DNA from: Dechloromonas sp. CZR5
GTDB lineage: Bacteria > Pseudomonadota > Gammaproteobacteria > Burkholderiales > Rhodocyclaceae
DNA length: 64,000 bases
Assembly: GCF_008711155.1 (NCBI RefSeq)
Contig: NZ_VUYQ01000005.1
Coordinates: 124,001 to 188,000 of the forward strand
Reading direction: 5' to 3'
Position numbers and translations under genes: made by a program. Positions 52,551-61,000 of the stretch are shown in pieces. The number at the start of each line of letters is the position of its first letter. The first letter of the stretch is position 1. The notes under the pieces were generated by a model. The model did not search any database. It worked only from the letters and a program-made list of their open reading frames with translations, and was not told where the DNA came from.

Positions 52551-55500
52551 CTAAGCGTGCGATTCGCTCCTGACTTTGTACCAGGCCGCATAAAGGGCTG
52601 GCAGGAAGAGCAGCGTCAGGGCGGTGGCAACGATCAGGCCGCCCATGATGGCGACGGCCATGGGGCCGAAAAAGTCGTTGCGCGACAGCGGAATCATCGC
52701 CAGCACGGCAGCCGCGGCAGTCAGGACGATGGGGCGGAAGCGCCGGACGGTCGATTCGATGATCGCTTCCCGCCTTGCCTTGCCGGCGGCCAGATCCTGT
52801 TCAATCTGGTCGACGAGAATGACCGAGTTGCGCATGATCATGCCAAACAATGCGATCGTGCCGAGTAGCGCCATGAAGCCGAAGGGCTTGTTGAAGACCA
52901 GCAGGAAGAGCGCGATGCCGATGATGCCGAGAGGAGCCGTCAGCAGCACCATGGCGACCCGCGAAACGCTTTGCAGCTGGATCATCAGGATGGTGACGAC
53001 AGCCAGCACAAAGAGCGGGATGCCGGCCATGACCGAGTTGGAGCCCTTGGCCGATTCCTCCACGGAGCCGCCGGTGGCGATGCGGTAGCCGTCGGGCAGT
53101 GCCGCCTGGATGGCGTTGATATCCGGCTTGATGCGGTCGACAATGGTCGCCGGTTGCGTCTTGCCGTACAGGTTGCCGCGTACCGTGATCGTCGGCAAGC
53201 GGTCACGCCGCCAGATCAGCCCGGGCTCGAAGCCGTGCTTCAGGCGAGCGACCTGGCTGAGCGGCACGCTCTTTCCGGAGCGCGTCGGTAGCGAAAGGTC
53301 GGGCAGTGCCGAGAGAAAATGGCGCTCGTCCCGGTCGCCGCGCAGAACCACGTCGATGGTTTTCTCGCCTTCGCGGAAGCTGGTTATGACAAAGCCGTTC
53401 AGCGACATGTTCAGCAGCGCTGCGATGTCCTGGCTGGAAACACCCAGCACGCGCGCCTTGTCCTGGTCGATCTCGATTTCGATCGATTTCGACAATTCGC
53501 TCCAGTCCAGATTGATGTTGCTCAGTTCGGGGGCCTTGCTCATAACCGCAGCGATATCGTTCGCCGTCTTGCGCAGGATTTCCGTATCCTCCCCGGAGAT
53601 GCGGTATTGCACCGGGTAGCCGACCGGCGGTCCGTTCTCGATGCGACTGATGCTGGCGCGGGCGCCGAAAGCTTCACTGTCGTACAGCCGGATCAGGCGC
53701 TCGCGCAAGGCTTCGCGGGATTCGACACTATTCGTCACAATGACGAACTGGCTGACGTTGTTGGATGCCAGTTGCTGGTCGAGACTCAGGTAGTAGCGCG
53801 GCGTGCCGGAGCCGATATAGGCGATGTAGTGCCCAAAATCGTCGTGTTCGGTCTTGTCCTGCTCCAGCCATTGCTCAAGGCGCCGGGTTTCGGCATCGAT
53901 GGCCGTGAGCGAGGCGCCTTCCGGCAGGCGCAGCTCGACGTTGAGTTCGAGGCGGGTCGAGTTCGGGAAGAACTGTTTCTGTACCTTGCCCATGCCGACG
54001 ATGGACAGCACGAACAGCAGGACGGTGATGCCGATGACCAGCCAGCGACGCCGTACGCACCAGGCGACGAGGGCGCGGAAGCGGGTATAGAACGGCGTGC
54101 CGTAGACGTCGTGGTCCTCGGCATGGGCCGGGCCGCTGAGGCCGATCCTGGCGATCAACCTGGCCAGGCCGGGTGCCTTGCGTTGCAGCATGCCGGGCGG
54201 GCGCGCGGCGCGCGGGTCGGGGAGCAGCTTGTAGCCAAGCCAGGGAATTGCGATCACGGCGGCCAGCCACGAAATGAGCAGGGCGACGGCGTTGATCTGG
54301 AAGAAGGCAAAAGCGTATTCGCCGGTCGACGACTTGGCCAGCGCAATGGGAATGAAGCCGGCGACGGTGACCAGGGTTCCCGAGAGCATCGGCCCGGCCG
54401 TGCTGGTGTAGGCAAAGGAAGCGGCCCGGGTGCGTTCCCACCCCTGTTCCATCTTCACCCACATCATTTCGACGGCAATGATGGCATCGTCCACCAGCAG
54501 GCCGAGTGCCAGGACCAGTGCGCCGAGCGATACCTTGTGCAGGCCGACGTTGAACCACGACATGGCGAGAAAGGTCGCGGCCAGCACCAGCGGAATGGAG
54601 ATGGCGACGACGAGGCCGGTACGTATGCCCAGGCTGATGAAGGTGACCGCCATGACGACCAGAACCGCCTCGGCCAGCGACTGGACGAAAGCCTGCACCG
54701 AGCGCTTGACGGCGTCGGGCTGGCTGGCCGCCTCGCCGATCTCGACGCCGACCGGCAGGTTGGCCTGCAGGGCGGCGATCCGGGTTTTCAGGTCTTTGCC
54801 GAGCTGGATGATGTCGCCGCCCTTGACCATGGAAACCCCGATGGCCAGCGCCTGCTTGCCGCCAAAGCGGACCTGGGTGGCCGGCGGATCGCTGGTGCCG
54901 CGCCGGACGCTCGCGATGTCGCCGAGGCGGAAGCTGCGATTGTCGGCGCGTATCAGCGTGTCGGATACCGCCTGGACCGAATCGAATGCACCGCTCGGGC
55001 GAATCTGGATGCGTTCCTGCTGCGTTTCGAAAAACCCGCTGCCGATGACGGCATTCTGCTGGGCCAGCGCCTGGACGATGATCGACTGGTCGATGCCCAG
55101 TGTGGCCAGCTTGCTGTTCGACAGTTCGACGAATATCTTTTCCTCCTGCACGCCAAAGATGTCGACCTTGCCGACATTGGGGACGCGCAGCAGTTCATCG
55201 CGGATGCGTTCGGCACGATCCTTCAGTTGCGGATAGTCGAAGCCGTCGCCGGTCAGTGCGTAAATATTCCCATAGACATCGCCGTATTCGTCGTTGAAGA
55301 AAGGGCCTTGAACGCCGGCAGGCAGGGTGTGGCGGATATCGCCGATCTTCTTGCGTACCTGATAGAAGACATCGGGTACGCTGGCTGCCGGCGTGCTGTC
55401 CTTGGCAAAGAACAACACGGTCGATTCGCCGGGCCGGGAAAAGCTCGATACACGGTCGATGTAGGGGGTTTCCTGCAATTTCCGTTCGATCTTGTCGGTC

Positions 55501-55700
55501 AGCTGCTGTTCGACCTGGCGTGCCGTGGCGCCCGGCCAGAAGCTGCGTACGACCATGAGCTTGAACGTGAAGGGCGGATCCTCGGCCTGGCCCAGCTTGC
55601 CATAGGCCAGTGCGCCCATCAGCGCGATGGCCAGCAGGAAAAAACCGACCAGCGTACGGTGGTGAAGGGTCCAGTCGGACAGATTGAAGCGTTGGCTCAC
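52551..55700 (-). CDS. RND efflux pump, inner-membrane transporter
   Basis: A 1049-residue RND transporter of the AcrB/MdtB-like superfamily with 12 helices and two large periplasmic loops. The helix-4 region GALVLALGLLVDDAIIAVE holds the proton-relay Asp pair; the start (MSQRFNLSDWTLHHRTLVGFFLLAIALMGALAYGKLGQAEDPPFTFK) is characteristic of a betaproteobacterial multidrug branch. Its start lies 9 nt after the adaptor stop. No outer-membrane channel gene is in the window, so it must use one encoded elsewhere. Confidence 0.94.
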   Translation of the reverse strand: MSQRFNLSDWTLHHRTLVGFFLLAIALMGALAYGKLGQAEDPPFTFKLMVVRSFWPGATARQVEQQLTDKIERKLQETPYIDRVSSFSRPGESTVLFFAKDSTPAASVPDVFYQVRKKIGDIRHTLPAGVQGPFFNDEYGDVYGNIYALTGDGFDYPQLKDRAERIRDELLRVPNVGKVDIFGVQEEKIFVELSNSKLATLGIDQSIIVQALAQQNAVIGSGFFETQQERIQIRPSGAFDSVQAVSDTLIRADNRSFRLGDIASVRRGTSDPPATQVRFGGKQALAIGVSMVKGGDIIQLGKDLKTRIAALQANLPVGVEIGEAASQPDAVKRSVQAFVQSLAEAVLVVMAVTFISLGIRTGLVVAISIPLVLAATFLAMSWFNVGLHKVSLGALVLALGLLVDDAIIAVEMMWVKMEQGWERTRAASFAYTSTAGPMLSGTLVTVAGFIPIALAKSSTGEYAFAFFQINAVALLISWLAAVIAIPWLGYKLLPDPRAARPPGMLQRKAPGLARLIARIGLSGPAHAEDHDVYGTPFYTRFRALVAWCVRRRWLVIGITVLLFVLSIVGMGKVQKQFFPNSTRLELNVELRLPEGASLTAIDAETRRLEQWLEQDKTEHDDFGHYIAYIGSGTPRYYLSLDQQLASNNVSQFVIVTNSVESREALRERLIRLYDSEAFGARASISRIENGPPVGYPVQYRISGEDTEILRKTANDIAAVMSKAPELSNINLDWSELSKSIEIEIDQDKARVLGVSSQDIAALLNMSLNGFVITSFREGEKTIDVVLRGDRDERHFLSALPDLSLPTRSGKSVPLSQVARLKHGFEPGLIWRRDRLPTITVRGNLYGKTQPATIVDRIKPDINAIQAALPDGYRIATGGSVEESAKGSNSVMAGIPLFVLAVVTILMIQLQSVSRVAMVLLTAPLGIIGIALFLLVFNKPFGFMALLGTIALFGMIMRNSVILVDQIEQDLAAGKARREAIIESTVRRFRPIVLTAAAAVLAMIPLSRNDFFGPMAVAIMGGLIVATALTLLFLPALYAAWYKVRSESHA

Positions 55701-55709
55701 CGCAAAGCC

Positions 55710-56798
55710 CTAGCGTTGCCTGGCCGGTGGCGTGATGGCCCTGGCCTGCACCGCCTGCCCGTCGACCAGCTTGCCGGCGCCGCTGACGATCACTGCGTCG
55801 CCGCCGTCCAGTCCGCTGGCGACGACGGCGCCATCTTCGCGGAATGTCGCAATCTTGACCGGTCGGGACGCCACCTTGCCATCCTTGGCGAGCCGGACGA
55901 AGGGTCCCTGGCCGGTGTCGAGCACCGCACTCAGTGGAACAAGCAACTCGTTGCCGGCGCTACCGCCGAGACGTACGCGGGCGGTCATGCCCAGGCGCAC
56001 CTCGGGCGGCGGGGCGATCAGGCGAATGCGTGCTGCATAGGTGCGGGTTGCCGGGTCGGCGGCCGGCGACAGTTCGCGCAGCTCGCCGCGCAACACCGTA
56101 TCGGGGTCAGCCCAAAGGCCGACCTGGATGTTGCGTGCTGCACGCATCTCGGCGATTCGGCTTTCCGGAACGGCAATGGCCACTTCCTTTTCTTCGGGGC
56201 GGGCAATTCGCAACACCGGCTGTCCGGCGGAGACGACCTGTCCGGCATCGGCCAGCACCGCCATCACTACCGCCGGTGTCTCGCTGCTTAGCGTGCCGTA
56301 AGCCGCCTGATTGCTGCTGATCCGGTTCTGCGAGCGCGCTTGCTCCAGGCGAGCCTGGGCACCGTTGAAGGCATTGTCCTTGGCTTCGAAGGCCGTTTGG
56401 CTGACGAATTTCCTGGCGACCAGGCCGGCGTAGCGTTCGCGCTCGGCACGGGCGGTGGCCAGTTCACTCTCGGCGGCGGCCAGCTGGGCGCGCGCTCCGT
56501 CGGCGGCCAATTGCAGGTCGTTGGGGTCGAGTCGGGCCAGCGGCTGGCCGGCCTTGATTTCGCTGCCGGCATCGACGAGGCGGGCGGCAATCTTGCCGCC
56601 AACGCGGAAGGCCAGATCGACTTCGTGGCGGGCGCGGATTTCGCCGGTGTAGGCCGCAGCCTGGGCGGTGGCCGCGGCGGCCGGTTGCACGAGGACGATG
56701 GGCGGCGGAGGCGGGGACGGGTCGCCACCTTGGCAGCCACCCAGCGCCATGCCGGTCGCGAGTGGCAGCAGTGACAGAAGGGCGGGAGTTTTGTGCAT
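55710..56798 (-). CDS. RND efflux periplasmic adaptor (lipoprotein)
   Basis: A 362-residue membrane-fusion protein. Signal peptide with lipobox ALGGC (Cys near 22), a Pro-rich linker, the lipoyl/biotinyl half-motifs (GEIRARHEVDLAFRVGGKIAARLVDAGSEIKAGQPLARLD), a hairpin coiled coil (ADGARAQLAAAESELATARAERERYAGL) and beta-barrel. The start is ATG at 56798; the ATG at 56858 sits inside the palindrome and would put 20 residues before the signal peptide. First gene of the pump operon. Confidence 0.93.
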   Translation of the reverse strand: MHKTPALLSLLPLATGMALGGCQGGDPSPPPPPIVLVQPAAAATAQAAAYTGEIRARHEVDLAFRVGGKIAARLVDAGSEIKAGQPLARLDPNDLQLAADGARAQLAAAESELATARAERERYAGLVARKFVSQTAFEAKDNAFNGAQARLEQARSQNRISSNQAAYGTLSSETPAVVMAVLADAGQVVSAGQPVLRIARPEEKEVAIAVPESRIAEMRAARNIQVGLWADPDTVLRGELRELSPAADPATRTYAARIRLIAPPPEVRLGMTARVRLGGSAGNELLVPLSAVLDTGQGPFVRLAKDGKVASRPVKIATFREDGAVVASGLDGGDAVIVSGAGKLVDGQAVQARAITPPARQR

Positions 56799-56840
56799 CG
56801 TGACGGAGGCGGAATGGGAGCGAGGAGCGATTCGGCATGA

Positions 56841-56860
56841 TAATGAACGATCGGTCATTA
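56841..56860. promoter_or_regulatory. TetR-type operator upstream of the RND pump
   Basis: TAATGAACGATCGGTCATTA, a 20-bp inverted repeat with one mismatched pair. Size and place (43 nt upstream of the adaptor start) are typical for AcrR/TtgR-type repressors. No TetR gene is in the window, so the regulator would act from elsewhere. It also lies 48 nt before ntrB and could affect that promoter. Confidence 0.65.
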
Positions 56861-56907
56861 ACGCAAGTTGTATGGGGCAAGGGGAGGCGAGTCGCTACAA
56901 TGGCATC

Positions 56908-57981
56908 ATGAACCTGACACATGCTTCCTTTGCCGGCCTCGATCTTCTGGCCTCGGCGGTGCTGCTGATCGATGAGGGCCAGATCGTCCGCTACATCAAC
57001 GCAGCGGGGGAAAACCTGCTGGCGGTGAGCAGTCGCTCGGTCGTCGGCAAGACGCTGGCCTCGTTCTGTACCTGCTCGGCAACCCTGCAGGGGGCGCTGG
57101 ACAACGGCCTCAACAACAATTGGGGTTACACCGGGCAGAACATCGAACTGCAGCGTTGCGACGGTGAGACTCTGCATATCAATTGCACGGTGACGCCCCT
57201 TCGCCCCGATGTGGCGGCCGGCGTGCGGTTGTTGCTCGAGCTGCAGCCCATCGAGCATCACCTGACGGCAACCCGCGAAGAGCGCCTCATCGAGCAGCAG
57301 CAGGCCAGCCGCGAATTGATCCGCAATCTGGCGCACGAGATCAAGAATCCGCTGGGCGGAATCCGCGGTGCCGCGCAACTGCTGGAGCACGAACTGGCGC
57401 ATTTGGCCAATGCGCCGTCGCTCAAGGAATACACGCAGGTCATCATCAAGGAGGCGGACCGCCTGCAGGACCTGATGCAGCGCCTGCTGACCCCGCATCG
57501 GGCGATGCTGCCGGCAACGGTCAATATTCACGAGATACTCGAGCGGGTGCGCAGTTTGCTGCGGGCGGAGTTTCTGGGATCGTTGTCGGTCCGCCGGGAC
57601 TACGACACCAGCCTGCCGGAGTTGGTCGGCGATCGCGAGCAATTGATCCAGGCCGTGCTGAATATCGCACGCAACGCGGCGCAGGCAATGAACGGCGAGG
57701 GCGAGATCATCCTGCGGACCCGTTCGCTGCGGCAGGTCACGCTGGCCAAGAAGCGCTATCGCCTGGCGATGGAGATCAAGGTCATCGACAACGGGCCGGG
57801 TATCCCGGATGCCATCCGCGAACGGATGTTCTATCCGCTGGTTTCGGGCCGGGAGGGCGGCAGTGGCCTGGGGCTGACCATCGCCCAGAATTTCATCCAC
57901 CACCATCACGGCAGCATCGATTGTGCCAGTCGGCCGGGTAATACGGTCTTCACGCTGCGCCTCCCCATCGAACAGGCCTGA
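56908..57981 (+). CDS. ntrB: Nitrogen regulation histidine kinase NtrB
   Basis: A 357-residue kinase: PAS domain (FAGLDLLASAVLLIDEGQIVRYINAAGENLL, residues about 5-100), H-box RNLAHEIKNPLGGIRGAAQLL (phospho-His near 147), N-box LNIARNAAQAM and G boxes DNGPGIPDAI and GGSGLGLTIAQN. NtrB phosphorylates NtrC when PII reports nitrogen limitation. Start ATG at 56908. It precedes ntrC by 34 nt. In related bacteria it follows glnA; here an RND operon lies between. Confidence 0.96.
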   Translation: MNLTHASFAGLDLLASAVLLIDEGQIVRYINAAGENLLAVSSRSVVGKTLASFCTCSATLQGALDNGLNNNWGYTGQNIELQRCDGETLHINCTVTPLRPDVAAGVRLLLELQPIEHHLTATREERLIEQQQASRELIRNLAHEIKNPLGGIRGAAQLLEHELAHLANAPSLKEYTQVIIKEADRLQDLMQRLLTPHRAMLPATVNIHEILERVRSLLRAEFLGSLSVRRDYDTSLPELVGDREQLIQAVLNIARNAAQAMNGEGEIILRTRSLRQVTLAKKRYRLAMEIKVIDNGPGIPDAIRERMFYPLVSGREGGSGLGLTIAQNFIHHHHGSIDCASRPGNTVFTLRLPIEQA

Positions 57982-58015
57982 GTCTTGCTTCGGAAAAGGC
58001 CATTCTGACAACGAG

Positions 58016-59443
58016 ATGAGCCAATCAAACATGAAACCGGTCTGGATCGTTGACGACGATCGTTCCATCCGCTGGGTCTTGGAAAAGACCCTCTCCCGCG
58101 AGGGCATTCCGTTCAAGAGCTACGCGTCGGCCACCGAGGCCATCTCGCAGCTGGAGCAGGGCATTGAGCCGCCGCAGGTGCTGCTGTCTGACATCCGCAT
58201 GCCCGGCCAGTCGGGCCTGGAGTTGCTGCAGGAGGTGAAAACCCGCTTTCCGTCGGTGCCGGTCATCATCATGACCGCCTATTCGGATCTCGAAAGTGCC
58301 GTTGCCGCTTTTCAGGGCGGGGCCTTTGAATATCTGCCCAAGCCCTTTGACGTCGATCAGGCGGTCGAACTGATTCGCCGTGCCATCGACGAATCGATGC
58401 ACCAGAACGGTGCGTCCGAAGAGGAAGGGTTGGTCCCAGAGATTCTTGGCCAGGCGCCGGCCATGCAGGAGGTTTTCCGGGCCATCGGCCGCCTGGCGCT
58501 GTCGCATGCGACGGTCCTGATCACCGGCGAATCCGGTTCCGGCAAGGAACTGGTCGCTCGCGCCCTGCACCGGCATAGCCCGCGCGCCGACAAGCCCTTC
58601 ATCGCCATCAACACGGCGGCGATTCCCAAAGATCTGTTGGAGTCCGAACTGTTCGGCCATGAACGGGGAGCCTTTACCGGCGCCCAGGCGCAGCGGCGCG
58701 GTCGTTTCGAGCAGGCCGAGGGCGGGACGCTGTTCCTCGACGAAATCGGCGACATGCCGTCCGAGCTGCAGACCCGCCTGTTGCGGGTCCTGTCGGATGG
58801 ACATTTTTACCGAGTTGGCGGGCATTCGCCGATCAAGGCCAACGTCCGCGTCATCGCGGCAACGCACCAGAATCTGGAAACCCGGGTCAAGGATGGCTTG
58901 TTCCGCGAGGATCTTTTCCATCGCCTCAACGTCATCCGCATCCGCCTGCCGGCCTTGCGCGAACGGCGCGAGGACATTCCGCTGCTGACCAGGCACTTCC
59001 TGCAGAAGAGTGCGCGCGAACTGGGGGTGGAAGCCAAGCGCCTGTCCGACGCCGCGATCAAGTACCTGGCCGGCTTGGAGTTTCAGGGTAACGTCCGCCA
59101 GCTGGAAAACCTGTGCCACTGGCTGACCGTGATGGCGCCGGGGCAGCAGGTGGAGATTGGCGATCTGCCGGCCGAGTTGCGGGAAACCGCCGCGGTGTCG
59201 CTGGCGACCGATTGGGAGAGTTCCTTGCAGGGCGAAGTCGAGCGATTGCTGGCGCGTGGCGTGCCGGATGTTCATGGCATGCTGTCGCAGGTCTTCGAGC
59301 GTATCCTCATTTCCCAGGCGCTGGCGCACACCGGCGGTCGGCGGATCGAGGCCGCCCAGGCGCTGGGCATTGGCCGCAACACCATTACCCGCAAGATCGC
59401 CGAACTGGGGATCGATGGCGGCAAGGAGCATCCGGCGGAGTAA
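58016..59443 (+). CDS. ntrC: Nitrogen regulation sigma-54 activator NtrC
   Basis: A 475-residue activator: receiver (VWIVDDDRSIRW, phospho-Asp in LLSDIRMPGQSG, Lys in LPKPFDVDQ), AAA+ domain with Walker A GESGSGKEL, the sigma-54 contact loop GAFTGAQ and Walker B LFLDEIGDMP, then a Fis-type DNA-binding helix pair (AQALGIGRNTITRKIAEL). It should drive glnA through the boxes at 50310 and 50341. Start ATG at 58016; ATG at 58031 is also possible. Confidence 0.97.
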   Translation: MSQSNMKPVWIVDDDRSIRWVLEKTLSREGIPFKSYASATEAISQLEQGIEPPQVLLSDIRMPGQSGLELLQEVKTRFPSVPVIIMTAYSDLESAVAAFQGGAFEYLPKPFDVDQAVELIRRAIDESMHQNGASEEEGLVPEILGQAPAMQEVFRAIGRLALSHATVLITGESGSGKELVARALHRHSPRADKPFIAINTAAIPKDLLESELFGHERGAFTGAQAQRRGRFEQAEGGTLFLDEIGDMPSELQTRLLRVLSDGHFYRVGGHSPIKANVRVIAATHQNLETRVKDGLFREDLFHRLNVIRIRLPALRERREDIPLLTRHFLQKSARELGVEAKRLSDAAIKYLAGLEFQGNVRQLENLCHWLTVMAPGQQVEIGDLPAELRETAAVSLATDWESSLQGEVERLLARGVPDVHGMLSQVFERILISQALAHTGGRRIEAAQALGIGRNTITRKIAELGIDGGKEHPAE

Positions 59444-59453
59444 AATCCGCGGC

Positions 59454-60269
59454 ATGACCCTGATCGATCCTGTCTTGCTCAAATCCCGGCTCGGGCAACT
59501 GGCCGGGCGTTTCGACGTCGACGCAGTGCACGAATGCGATTCGACCAGCAGCGAACTGATGCGTCGTGCCGACCGCGGCGCACCGGCGGGTAGCGTGGTG
59601 GTCGCCGACCGTCAACATGCCGGACGTGGGCGACGCGGTCGCAGCTGGCTGTCCTCGCCGGAGGCCAGTCTGACCTTCTCCGTCCTGTGGCGGTTTCCGG
59701 GCGGCGCAACGCGCCTCAGCGGCCTGTCGCTGGCAGTCGGCGTGGCGCTGGCGAGAGCCCTGGAAAGTCTCGGGGCGACCGGCGTTCGCCTGAAGTGGCC
59801 GAATGATGTGCTGCTCGAGGCTGACGGTGATTTTGCCAAGCTGGCGGGCATCCTGATCGAGCTGTCGTCGGATCGCAGGGGTGTGCAGACCGTTATCGGC
59901 ATCGGTCTCAACCTGCGGGCGCCGGCAGCGGCCGATTTGCCGCAGCCGGCTGCCGGATTGTCGTTGGCGGGCGTCAAAGCGGACCGGCACGAGATTCTGG
60001 CTGCCATCCTGCTGGAGCTGGCCGGCGTGCTGGATGGTTTTGGCGAGCAGGGTTTTGCCGGCCTGAAGGCTGCCTGGCAGGGCTATCACGCCTGGCAGGG
60101 GATGCCGGTGCAGATACTCGGCGATGCCGAAGCGCTCCACGGGCTCTGTCTGGGTGTCGATGACGACGGCTCGCTGCTGCTGGATACCGGCAAGGGCGTG
60201 GAGCGCATCATTTCAGGCGATGTCAGCCTTCGCCGGGCGGGGGAACTCCCGGGGGCGGGAACAGCGTGA
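59454..60269 (+). CDS. birA: Biotin-[acetyl-CoA carboxylase] ligase, no repressor domain
   Basis: A 271-residue ligase. It starts directly with the catalytic domain (VHECDSTSSELMRRADRG; QHAGRGRRGRSWLSSPEASLTFSVLWRF, the biotinyl-AMP loop; LKWPNDVLL). The N-terminal winged helix of E. coli BirA (321 residues) is missing, so it is a group I enzyme that only biotinylates AccB. Start ATG at 59454; the frame extends upstream into ntrC without homology. Its stop overlaps coaX (GTGA). Confidence 0.94.
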   Translation: MTLIDPVLLKSRLGQLAGRFDVDAVHECDSTSSELMRRADRGAPAGSVVVADRQHAGRGRRGRSWLSSPEASLTFSVLWRFPGGATRLSGLSLAVGVALARALESLGATGVRLKWPNDVLLEADGDFAKLAGILIELSSDRRGVQTVIGIGLNLRAPAAADLPQPAAGLSLAGVKADRHEILAAILLELAGVLDGFGEQGFAGLKAAWQGYHAWQGMPVQILGDAEALHGLCLGVDDDGSLLLDTGKGVERIISGDVSLRRAGELPGAGTA

Positions 60270-60982
60270 TCGTCTGTCTCGACAGCGGCAACTCCCGGAT
60301 CAAGTGGGGGGTGCATGATGGAACTGGCTGGCTGGCGCAGGGCGCGGTGACGCATGACCAGCCGGAGTGTCTGACGCAATTGCTGATCGACTGGCCGCAA
60401 CCGGAGCGGGTAATGCTGGCCAATGTTGCCGGCGCCGAAGCCTATGCGCGGATTCGCCGACAGCTGGCGCCCTGGCATGCCGTTTGGTGCGACGTGAAGT
60501 CCTCGCCGGCGGCACAGGGCGTGAGCAACCTTTATGATGCCCCGGAACGGCTGGGAGTCGACCGCTGGTGTGCCCTGATCGGGGCGTGGGCACTGCATCG
60601 CTCCCCAGCTGTCGTGGTCATGGCCGGGACGGCGACCACGATCGATACGCTGGATGCCGCCGGCCGTTTTGTCGGCGGTTGCATTCTGCCCGGCGTCGGT
60701 CTGATGTTGCGTTCCCTGGCCGGAGGAACGGCCGGACTTCCGTTTGCCGACGGTCAATATTCGCCCTATCCGCGCTGCACCGACGATGCCATTGTCTCCG
60801 GTGCGCTGGAGGCGCAGGCGGGCGCCATCGAGCGTGCCTTTGCCCGCTTGCCGGGCGATGCCGGTATCTGCCTGTTGTCTGGCGGCTATGGAAATCGAAT
60901 ATCGCCTTGTCTTGCGATTCCTCACCAACTGGCCGACAATCTGCCTCTCGAGGGTTTAAGACAGATCGCACGCCAAGTGTGA
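60266..60982 (+). CDS. coaX: Type III pantothenate kinase
   Basis: A 238-residue CoaX: phosphate 1 motif CLDSGNSRIKWGV, adenine/pantothenate motif GVDRWCALIGAW, phosphate 2 AGTATTIDTLDAAG and GGCILPGVGLMLRSL. It phosphorylates pantothenate, the first step in CoA synthesis. The start is GTG at 60266, overlapping the birA stop, so translation is coupled. birA-coaX pairs are common in proteobacteria. Confidence 0.96.
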   Translation: MIVCLDSGNSRIKWGVHDGTGWLAQGAVTHDQPECLTQLLIDWPQPERVMLANVAGAEAYARIRRQLAPWHAVWCDVKSSPAAQGVSNLYDAPERLGVDRWCALIGAWALHRSPAVVVMAGTATTIDTLDAAGRFVGGCILPGVGLMLRSLAGGTAGLPFADGQYSPYPRCTDDAIVSGALEAQAGAIERAFARLPGDAGICLLSGGYGNRISPCLAIPHQLADNLPLEGLRQIARQV

Positions 60983-61000
60983 CGAAAGAATGGGAAGAGC

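Noticed and set aside
53319..56291. A 990-codon open frame on the plus strand opposite the RND pump genes
   Set aside because: High-GC codon bias leaves the antisense frame open. The translation is low in complexity (Asp, Gly, Arg, Gln, Ala), has no motif, and the minus strand holds an unmistakable RND transporter.
56858..56860. ATG at 56858 as the start of the RND adaptor
   Set aside because: It lies within the TetR-type palindrome and would place 20 charged residues before the lipoprotein signal; the ATG at 56798 gives a normal signal peptide and lipobox.
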